From NCBI GenBank assembly GCA_964405835.1, contig CAYOPN010000024.1:1-35941 (forward strand): a DNA stretch of 35,941 bases, in the 5' to 3' direction. Positions 29,756 through 35,941 of the stretch are shown here, one piece after another (the first letter of the stretch is position 1; each line of letters starts with the position of its first letter). The translations under genes and the position numbers were made by a program. This DNA comes from JAJVIP01 sp964405835. GTDB lineage: Bacteria > Elusimicrobiota > Elusimicrobia > F11. Under the pieces are notes generated by a model. That model was not told the DNA's origin and did not search any database. It saw nothing but the letters and a program-made list of their open reading frames with translations.

Positions 29756-32656
29756 ATGACCAAAAAAGCACCTTTCCTAATGGAAGTCGGTTTGGGCCTT
29801 GTTCTCGCGGGGTTTGTGATATTTGGCTACGTTAAGAAATCCACCCAGATTGAAACCCTGAGCCTTAAAACCTACGACATGCTGAGCCGGTTCCGCCACG
29901 CCGACGCCAAAACCGACGACATCCGCATCATCGAAATCGACGAAAATTCGCTGGCCCAATTCGGCCGTTGGCCCTGGCCCCGCTCCCTGACCGCCCAGCT
30001 TCTGGATGACACCGTCTCCGCCGGAGCAAAAATCATTGGACTGAATATCCTATTAGTGGACCCCGACCAGAACCAGGGCATCGAAGAGATCAACAACCTC
30101 CACAAAAAATTCTCCGACATTCTCGCCTCCCAACGCCCCATCTTCAAAAAGAAAAAAGTCGACATCAAACCGTTCCAGGATTTCCTGGAGGAAGACATCG
30201 AGGGCGCGCAAGTCGGCCTCGACGGTGATTCCAGCCTGGCCCAGTCGATTGAGCAGGCCGTGAACGTGGTCCTCCCGATGTACTTCCAACTGGGTGACGT
30301 GCTGGGAAACAACCTGGAGAAACTCCCCTCTTACTTTGAGAAAGAAAAAGCCGCTTTCCGCGCCGATGAAAACGCCACCTTCCCATCGGGCAACGCCGCC
30401 ATGCTGCCGGTCGAGTCTTTCGCAAAAGCGTCCATGGCAATCGGACAGAGCAATCTCACGCCGGACCAGGACGGGACGCTGCGCCGGATCGCGCCGCTGT
30501 TCCGTTACGGCGACGCGCTGTACCCGTCGTTCGGCATTCAGGTCGTCCGTGAATATTTAAAGCTGCAACGGCAGGCGCTGACGATGAATGCCGATGAAGG
30601 ATTGACCCTTTTTAAAGCGCGCATCCCGCTTGATGAGGAAAGCTCCACCTATCTCGAGTTCGCGGGCCCGGCCGGCACCTTCAAACGTTTCTCGGCCGTG
30701 GATGTGCTCACCGGCGGTATCCCCGAAGACGCGCTCAAAAACAAAATCGTGTTGATCGGCCTCTCCGCCCCCGGCGCGACGCCCGAATTTGTCGTCCCGA
30801 GCGGCGAGACCTTCACCGGCCTCGAGATTTGGGCCACCCATATTGAAAATATTTTGAGCCAGCATTTCATTGCGCGCCCCAAATGGGCGCCACTGGCCGA
30901 GCGGGGCATGATCGCGCTGGCCATGCTGGTTGTGCTCGGCGCGTTGCCGCTACTCAAAGCGCGCGTGGCAATTCCGATTGCGGCCGGGGCCTTCTTCGGA
31001 TGCATCGGCGTGAGCGGTTTCCTTTTTGCGAAGCAGGGTCTCTGGGTTTCCCCGGCCTACGGTGCATTCTTGTTGGCTGCGGGGTTCATTTTGATCGTCG
31101 GCAAGCGGCTGTTGTTCACCGAGAAAGGAAAAGAAATGGTGGAAGCCGAGGGTGTCGAAACCAACAAAATGCTGGGCCTTTCCTTCCAAGGCCAAGGCAT
31201 GCTCGATCTCGCTTTTGAAAAATTCCGCCGCTGCCCGCTGGACGAGCAGATGAAAGAACTGCTCTACAATCTCGGCCTCGACATGGAGCGCAAACGCCAG
31301 TTTTCGAAAGCGGCCGCGGTCTACGAACACGTCGCGACGGTTGACCCGAAATACAAAGATGTTCAAGAAAAAATTGAGTTGCTCAAGAAAGCCGGCGAAG
31401 GCGCTGTCTTTGGCGGGATCGGCAAAAAAGGCGCTGATGCGACGGTCGTGGTCGCGGGACTCGGCCAGAACACGACACTTGGGCGTTACGAGGTCATGAA
31501 AGAGCTGGGCCGGGGCGCGATGGGCATTGTGTATCTCGGCAAGGACCCCAAAATTAACCGCCAGGTCGCCATTAAAACTTTGCGCTTTGAAGAAGACGTG
31601 GACGAGGCACAGAGCAAAGGAATTAAGGAACGGTTTTTCCGGGAGGCCGAATCGGCCGGCAATTTAACGCATCCGAACATCATCCGGATTTTCGACGCGG
31701 GCGAGGACCAAGACGTGGCCTATATCGCCATGGAACTATTGGATGGCAAAGATCTCAAATCCAATTGCGAAAAAGCCAATCTTTTGCCGTACGAGCGGGT
31801 CATTGAATTGATGATCCATGTCGCCGACGGCCTCGATTACGCGCACAAACAAGGCGTGGTCCACCGCGATATCAAACCGGCGAACATCATGCTTTTGAAA
31901 GACGGAACATTGCGTATAACCGACTTTGGCATAGCGCGCATTCAAGCCACCTCGAAAACCGCCACCGGGGCCGTGCTCGGAACACCCGCCTACATGAGTC
32001 CCGAGCAGGTCAATCAAAACAAGACCGTCGACGGCCGCGCGGACATCTTCTCATTGGGCGTGACGCTCTTCGAAATGTTGACCGGAGAAAAACCTTTTGC
32101 GGCCGATTCAATCCCGGCTTTGCTTTATAGGATTGCTAATGTGGAGCATACCGATCCCAGAGAGTTCAACCGCTCGTTGCCGCTAAACGTGGTGCAAATT
32201 ATTAATAAGGCCTTGGCGAAAAAACCGGGCGACCGTTATCAAACCGCCGGCGAAATGGGACAAGCGTTGCGCGGACTGCTAGCGCCCAATGCGGCGCAAG
32301 CCGCCGAACCGGCGGCCCCTGTTGCTGAGACTCCCGAAGTGAAAGCTCCAGAACCGGAACAAACGAAGCCGACGGGTTTCATGTCGGAACTTGAAGAGGC
32401 CTTTCAAATCAAACCGGAAGACACCAGAAAACTTGAAGCAGAACTCGCCCAAGAAGGTTTGAATTTGGTACCGAACGGCAATCCGGCGGACCGCGACACG
32501 GTCATTATTCCACCGTCGGAATCACTGGAGCGGACAGTGATTATTAACCCCGGCCAAAGCACCCCTGCCGATATCCCTTTGAACCAAGCTATTGAGACAA
32601 ACTTTCAACCGCCGGCGCCCGGAGCGGATGATGAGGAAAATCGAAAAGCGGTCTAG
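29756..32656 (+). CDS. CHASE2-TPR transmembrane Ser/Thr protein kinase
   Basis: About 966 residues in order: N-terminal membrane helix (about 8-25); an extracytoplasmic CHASE2 sensor (about 35-375; IRIIEIDENSLAQFGRWPWPR, NKIVLIGLSAPG); three membrane helices (about 382-450); a TPR-like region (about 468-545); an Hanks-type kinase domain (about 576-850) with ELGRGAMGIVYLG, Lys607 in VAIKTL, catalytic VVHRDIKPANIM (Asp705), DFG (723-725) and GTPAYMSPEQV; then a Pro/Glu-rich tail. All catalytic residues are present. CHASE2 senses an unknown periplasmic signal. The open frame begins at a TTG three codons upstream; ATG 29756 is preferred. It is followed 9 nt later by a PP2C phosphatase and an FHA protein: writer, eraser and reader of threonine phosphorylation. 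Confidence 0.95.
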   Translation: MTKKAPFLMEVGLGLVLAGFVIFGYVKKSTQIETLSLKTYDMLSRFRHADAKTDDIRIIEIDENSLAQFGRWPWPRSLTAQLLDDTVSAGAKIIGLNILLVDPDQNQGIEEINNLHKKFSDILASQRPIFKKKKVDIKPFQDFLEEDIEGAQVGLDGDSSLAQSIEQAVNVVLPMYFQLGDVLGNNLEKLPSYFEKEKAAFRADENATFPSGNAAMLPVESFAKASMAIGQSNLTPDQDGTLRRIAPLFRYGDALYPSFGIQVVREYLKLQRQALTMNADEGLTLFKARIPLDEESSTYLEFAGPAGTFKRFSAVDVLTGGIPEDALKNKIVLIGLSAPGATPEFVVPSGETFTGLEIWATHIENILSQHFIARPKWAPLAERGMIALAMLVVLGALPLLKARVAIPIAAGAFFGCIGVSGFLFAKQGLWVSPAYGAFLLAAGFILIVGKRLLFTEKGKEMVEAEGVETNKMLGLSFQGQGMLDLAFEKFRRCPLDEQMKELLYNLGLDMERKRQFSKAAAVYEHVATVDPKYKDVQEKIELLKKAGEGAVFGGIGKKGADATVVVAGLGQNTTLGRYEVMKELGRGAMGIVYLGKDPKINRQVAIKTLRFEEDVDEAQSKGIKERFFREAESAGNLTHPNIIRIFDAGEDQDVAYIAMELLDGKDLKSNCEKANLLPYERVIELMIHVADGLDYAHKQGVVHRDIKPANIMLLKDGTLRITDFGIARIQATSKTATGAVLGTPAYMSPEQVNQNKTVDGRADIFSLGVTLFEMLTGEKPFAADSIPALLYRIANVEHTDPREFNRSLPLNVVQIINKALAKKPGDRYQTAGEMGQALRGLLAPNAAQAAEPAAPVAETPEVKAPEPEQTKPTGFMSELEEAFQIKPEDTRKLEAELAQEGLNLVPNGNPADRDTVIIPPSESLERTVIINPGQSTPADIPLNQAIETNFQPPAPGADDEENRKAV

Positions 32657-32665
32657 TTCACGACC

Positions 32666-33502
32666 ATGAGGCCAAAATTGAATATCGCGGGAAAAACCGA
32701 CAAAGGAAGAAAACGCAGCAAGAACGAAGACACTTTCTTCGTGGAGCCGGACCTGGGCTTCATGATTGTGGCCGACGGCATGGGCGGTCACGCATCGGGA
32801 GAGGTGGCCAGCCAATTGGCGGCTTCCCTCTGCACGCAGCAATTGAAGCGCGCGCTTAAGACCGGCAACGTGCCGGTCTTTTTTCATGTTCCGAACGATC
32901 CCAACTTGGATCCGCGCAGCCGCATCCTTGGGGATTGCATAAAATTTTCAAACCAGGCGGTCTTTGAGGCCGCCCAAAACAATCCCGAGAACCACAACAT
33001 GGGCACGACGCTCGTGGCCGCGCTGTGGCTTGATGACAAACTCGCCGTGGCGCATGTGGGCGACAGCCGCCTTTATCTCATCCACGACGGAAAAATGCAA
33101 CTTTGCACCACCGACCACAGTTTTGTGCAGGACCAGATCAACCGCGGCCTGCTGAAACCCGAAGACGCCGAGAAATCCGACATGCGCAACATGCTCACCC
33201 GCTCGATCGGCATGAAAGACGACGTCGAGGTCGACATCAAGGAAATCGACGTAAAAGAGGGTGATTACATCCTGCTTTGCTCCGACGGTCTGACAAAAAT
33301 GATGGACGATTCCCAAATCGAGGCTGTGTTCAAGGAAAAAGTGGAACCGCAAACCATCACGGATGAACTTATTGCCCGCGCGAACAGCGCCGGCGGGGGC
33401 GACAACATCACCGTCATTGTGGCCCGTCTCGATTCCCGCTCGCACTGGGGGTCATTCGCGGACCGTGTAAAAAATGTTTTGTCCCGGAAAGGAAACAGCT
33501 GA
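32666..33502 (+). CDS. PP2C-family Ser/Thr phosphatase
   Basis: 278 residues, bacterial PPM/PP2C phosphatase of the PstP/Stp1 type. Metal- and phosphate-binding motifs: KGRKRSKNEDTFF (Asp22), VADGMGGHASGEVAS (Asp37), AHVGDSRLYLI, TTDHSFVQDQINRG, LLCSDGLTKMMDD and GGGDNITVIVA. It should reverse phosphorylation by the adjacent kinase. A single domain with no membrane helix. It follows the kinase stop by 9 nt and precedes the FHA gene by 1 nt, so the three are surely co-transcribed. The insertion VPVFFHVPNDPNLDPRSRI after the second helix is somewhat unusual. Confidence 0.95.
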   Translation: MRPKLNIAGKTDKGRKRSKNEDTFFVEPDLGFMIVADGMGGHASGEVASQLAASLCTQQLKRALKTGNVPVFFHVPNDPNLDPRSRILGDCIKFSNQAVFEAAQNNPENHNMGTTLVAALWLDDKLAVAHVGDSRLYLIHDGKMQLCTTDHSFVQDQINRGLLKPEDAEKSDMRNMLTRSIGMKDDVEVDIKEIDVKEGDYILLCSDGLTKMMDDSQIEAVFKEKVEPQTITDELIARANSAGGGDNITVIVARLDSRSHWGSFADRVKNVLSRKGNS

Positions 33503-33503
33503 C

Positions 33504-34319
33504 ATGGCCAAGGTCTACCTGAAATTCAATTCGGCCGTTATAAAAGAAATCCCTTTGAACAAAGACGAGGTCACCATCGGCCGTAAACCGACCAACGATA
33601 TTGTCATCGACCATCCGACCATTTCCGGTTTTCACGCGAAAATCAAAAAAGAAGACGACCATTTTGTAATCGAGGACCTGAACAGCACGAACGGGACCTT
33701 CATCAACGGCCGCCGCATTAAAAGCGGGCAATTAAAAGACAACGATCAAGTCGGCGTGGCCGGACATATTCTGGACTATCACACGAACGACGCCGCCGTG
33801 ATCGAAAAATCGGCGGAAGCCAAAGCCACGGAAAGCGCCCCCGGCGCCCCCCCTGCCACATCCGAACCCTACGACCTCGAAAAACAAAAAGAAATTTTAA
33901 GGAAAAGCCTCGGCATCGGCCCGGATGGAAATCCGTTACCACATACGGCCGCGGCCACAAACGGGGAAAATGGTACGGAACCGGTGGTAGGCATTGTGCG
34001 CGTGATCGCAGGCGGCGTTAATGGTCAATCGGAAGTAACATTAAAAGACCTCGTGACCTACATTGGCACGACCCCCCAGGCAGCCATCAAAATTAAAGGG
34101 TTTATGGTCCCCGATTTGGCGGCCGCAATCAGCAAACGTCCGGATGGGTTCTTCCTCAAGGCCGTAAAACCGGGATATCCCAAGGTAAACGGCAAACCCA
34201 TTCAAGAACAAATACTGCTAGAAAACGGCGCGTTAATTGAAGTGGGCGGGACCAACTTTGTCTTCTATCGCAGCGACGCCAAAAAGGTGTTATCCTCCGA
34301 GAAGCCGAATGAAAAATAA
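33504..34319 (+). CDS. FHA-domain phosphothreonine-binding protein
   Basis: About 271 residues. The N-terminal FHA domain (about 3-95) has all recognition elements: TIGRKPTNDIVI, Ser41 and His44 in TISGFHAKI, and Asn60 in LNSTNGTFINGRRI. A Pro/Ala/Glu linker follows, then a second beta-rich region (about 165-265; GQSEVTLKDLVTYIGTTPQAAIKIKGFMVPDLAAAISKRPDGFFLKAV, then LENGALIEVGGTNFVFY) that looks like a degenerate FHA domain without the Arg and Asn signature. It probably reads threonine phosphorylation made by the neighbouring kinase. The open frame extends ten codons into the phosphatase gene; ATG 33504 with AAGGAA upstream is preferred. Overlaps the peptidase gene by 11 nt. Confidence 0.93.
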   Translation: MAKVYLKFNSAVIKEIPLNKDEVTIGRKPTNDIVIDHPTISGFHAKIKKEDDHFVIEDLNSTNGTFINGRRIKSGQLKDNDQVGVAGHILDYHTNDAAVIEKSAEAKATESAPGAPPATSEPYDLEKQKEILRKSLGIGPDGNPLPHTAAATNGENGTEPVVGIVRVIAGGVNGQSEVTLKDLVTYIGTTPQAAIKIKGFMVPDLAAAISKRPDGFFLKAVKPGYPKVNGKPIQEQILLENGALIEVGGTNFVFYRSDAKKVLSSEKPNEK

Positions 34320-35310
34320 CTGGCTCACCCGAATCCTAACGTACCGCCTGACCTTCATGCTTGTTCCGCACGGAGGCAGCCAACCCCGTCAAATCAACGT
34401 GCATCTTTCATTGATCCTGTTTGTTACGTTTGCTTGGGCCGGGGTCACTTTCTGGGGCTCTTATCTTTCCGCTAAACATGTCGATTACTGGCGCACCCAA
34501 CTCAACAACCAAGCCATGAAGTTGAAAATCCGTTATCTAATCGCCCAGCTGGACCAATCCCGCCAATATATGGATGAAGTTAAGACCGTTGACGCTCAAC
34601 TCCGCGATCTCCTCCAATTTCAAAACCAAGCTTCTCTAATCAAAAACGAAAAGCCGAAAGCAGAAAAGAAGGAAGAAGAGCCCGCAACGCCGGCCGCCCA
34701 GACAGCCGCTGGCACCGGAGGACCGACAGCCACCGATGCCGGAGATCTGGCCCGCCTGCTCCAATCAGCCGGACCGGACACTTCTTGGCCCGCTTTGGTC
34801 AGCAAGGTAGGACTCATGAAAAGCGACGCTGACGATCGGATTCGAAGCTTTACGGAATTGAACAAATGGATCGACACCCAACGCCGCCTGTTTCGCGCCA
34901 CGCCCCGCGGCTGGCCCACATCAGGCCCCATGACATCTCGCTACGGAAGCCGGAAGTCTCCGTTTGACGGCGCTATTGAGGAATTTCATCCCGGCATCGA
35001 TATCAGCGGCCGGCTGGGGACCCCGATTTATGCCACTGCCGATGGGCTCGTCCGTGTGTCTTCTTGGAACAGCGGATACGGAAACCTGGTGTTGTTACAA
35101 CACGATTTTGGATTCAGCACGCGTTACGCCCACAACAGCCGCCTTTTGGTGAAGGTGGGTGAGCGTGTCAAAAGAGGTCAGGTCATTGCGTTGATGGGCA
35201 CCACCGGCAAATCCTCCGGCGTCCATTGCCACTATGAAGTCTGGCGCTATGACTCCCGCAAAAACCCTGTCCAATTCCTGCGCGAAGACCCAAAATTCGC
35301 TGGTAAATAA
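34309..35310 (+). CDS. M23 (LytM-type) cell-wall endopeptidase
   Basis: 333 residues: basic N-terminus (YRLTFMLVPHGGSQPRQINVHLS), one membrane helix (about 34-52), a coiled-coil region (55-105), a low-complexity linker (110-145), then an M23 domain (about 205-325). The zinc ligands and catalytic residues are complete: His227 and Asp231 in FHPGIDIS, and His306/His308 in GVHCHYEVW. It should cleave peptidoglycan cross-bridges or stems in the periplasm. The N-terminal RLTFMLVPHG motif occurs in M23 peptidases encoded beside bactofilins. The open frame extends into the FHA gene, but ATG 34309 gives the natural N-terminus. The next gene is a bactofilin. Confidence 0.94.
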   Translation: MKNNWLTRILTYRLTFMLVPHGGSQPRQINVHLSLILFVTFAWAGVTFWGSYLSAKHVDYWRTQLNNQAMKLKIRYLIAQLDQSRQYMDEVKTVDAQLRDLLQFQNQASLIKNEKPKAEKKEEEPATPAAQTAAGTGGPTATDAGDLARLLQSAGPDTSWPALVSKVGLMKSDADDRIRSFTELNKWIDTQRRLFRATPRGWPTSGPMTSRYGSRKSPFDGAIEEFHPGIDISGRLGTPIYATADGLVRVSSWNSGYGNLVLLQHDFGFSTRYAHNSRLLVKVGERVKRGQVIALMGTTGKSSGVHCHYEVWRYDSRKNPVQFLREDPKFAGK

Positions 35311-35373
35311 ACCCAAACCTCGTTACACTAACCCAAGATTATTTTGCCGCATTTCTAAGCTCGGAGGTCTTTC

Positions 35374-35817
35374 ATGTTTTTAAAATCGAACAAGAACACT
35401 CCCAAAATTGAAACCATCATCGGACCCGGCACGGAAATGGAAGGCAACCTCGGCACACACGAATCCATCCGCATCGATGGAAAAATCAAAGGCGAAATTC
35501 ACGCGCATGCGGTCGTTATCGGCGAATTTGGAGTGGTTTTGGGTGACATCACCGCGACGAACGTTACGGTGGCCGGAAAAGTAAAAGGGAACATTTCTGC
35601 GAACGATTCTTTGGAAATGCTTCCGAAAGGTCAGATTTTGGGCGACATCCGCACCGCGAAACTCATCATCTCAGACGGCGCCAACTTCGAAGGGAACTGC
35701 CAGATGATCAAGGGTGACGGACAAGTCATCGAAGTTGATCCCGCCAATATCCCTGCCGAACTCGAAAACAACGGCCATCACAAGAACTTCAAGATGGCCG
35801 CCAACGGCAAGCACTAA
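35374..35817 (+). CDS. Bactofilin
   Basis: 147 residues. The central bactofilin domain (about 14-115) is a beta-helix of short repeats: TIIGPGTEMEGNLGTHESIRIDGKIKGEI, VVIGEFGVVLGDITATNVTVAGKVKGNI, LEMLPKGQILGDIRTAKLIISDGANFEGNCQM. Bactofilins polymerise without nucleotide into membrane-associated filaments that position cell-wall enzymes and determine shape. The preceding M23 peptidase gene is its classical partner. A GGAGG site precedes the ATG by 6 nt, and the 63-nt gap upstream leaves room for an own promoter. The end overlaps the convergent outer-membrane gene by 4 nt. Confidence 0.95.
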   Translation: MFLKSNKNTPKIETIIGPGTEMEGNLGTHESIRIDGKIKGEIHAHAVVIGEFGVVLGDITATNVTVAGKVKGNISANDSLEMLPKGQILGDIRTAKLIISDGANFEGNCQMIKGDGQVIEVDPANIPAELENNGHHKNFKMAANGKH

Positions 35818-35941
35818 GTCTTTTCGTTCGCTCCGAAATCCCAGCCGATCGAAATTTTGTGACCGGCACCCAAATCCCCGAACAAACTTAACGCATAGTC
35901 GAGAGCGAACTTGTTGATACCCACCCCGAGCCCCATGCTAA
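35814..35941 (-). CDS. Outer-membrane beta-barrel protein, C-terminal end (PorV/PorQ-like)
   Basis: Only the last 41 codons are inside the window; the gene runs off the right edge. They translate to alternating hydrophobic strands: MGLGVGINKFALDYALSLF, then GDLGAGHKISIGWDF. The pattern (F)xLDYALxxFGDLGxxHxISLxxxF is characteristic of the C-terminal strands of PorV/PorQ (UPF0164) outer-membrane proteins of Bacteroidetes, Elusimicrobia and related Gram-negative phyla. It lacks a terminal Phe; the tail GANEKT follows the last strand. It converges with bactofilin, overlapping by 4 nt. Family assignment rests on this short stretch. Confidence 0.65.
   Translation of the reverse strand, partial: SMGLGVGINKFALDYALSLFGDLGAGHKISIGWDFGANEKT

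Noticed and set aside
1..35941. tRNA, rRNA, CRISPR, prophage or insertion sequence
   Set aside because: Gaps between genes are short and none shows cloverleaf, repeat-spacer or transposase features.

Overview
The window reads as chromosomal DNA of a Gram-negative, poorly cultured bacterium. Genes are tightly packed, with 4-nt overlaps and short gaps, and GC is moderately high. No rRNA, tRNA, CRISPR array, phage or insertion sequence was seen. The gene set includes a PorV/PorQ-like outer-membrane protein end, bactofilin with an M23 peptidase, a CHASE2 Ser/Thr kinase, a bacterial SWIB protein and an exported protein of an EAQxNI type that I associate with Omnitrophota-like genomes. Together these point to a PVC- or FCB-side phylum such as Omnitrophota or Elusimicrobiota. 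That placement is inference, not proof.

Layout: 1-612 (-) is the start of an exported protein that runs off the left edge. 730-1247 (-) is a ParE/ParD-type toxin-antitoxin pair. 1339-7226 (-) is an addB-addA-type helicase/nuclease operon. 7289-7582 (+) is a small coiled-coil protein. 7569-9161 (-) encodes two ABC-2 permeases. 9198-14003 (+) is a four-gene envelope cluster: a polytopic membrane protein, two paralogous membrane-anchored PA14 proteins and a GT-C-like glycosyltransferase.

From 29138 down to 13986 every gene is on the minus strand: glutamine amidotransferase, era, groES, groEL, valS, a MerR-HTH/receiver fusion, a membrane GAF-like protein, SWIB, an SDR oxidoreductase, a GGDEF protein, a CcmI-C-like exported protein, lexA, a RecA/ImuA-like protein, a YhcG-type nuclease, an 82-aa protein and a divergent family-B DNA polymerase. 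From 29196 to 35817 (+) there is a signalling/envelope cluster: cNMP-binding protein, CHASE2-TPR-Ser/Thr kinase, PP2C phosphatase, FHA protein, M23 peptidase and bactofilin. A convergent minus-strand outer-membrane protein end closes the window.

The most interesting system is the lexA-led cassette at 13986-18962. A LexA-type palindrome sits exactly between the -35 and -10 of lexA. lexA is followed by a RecA-fold protein without a Walker A motif, a small polymerase-associated protein, and a PolB whose exonuclease and motif C residues are altered. This looks like a PolB-based counterpart of the imuA-imuB-dnaE2 damage-mutagenesis cassette, interrupted by an A/T-richer yhcG nuclease gene.

The second theme is a set of palindromic elements, many of them inside reading frames and translated. 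One family has a fixed GTA/GAA internal loop and covarying stems, and occurs in addB, the RecA-like gene and valS.

A third theme is promoters whose -10 lies only 7-8 nt before the ATG (lexA, cNMP gene, kinase gene, small coiled-coil gene), which predicts leaderless mRNAs.
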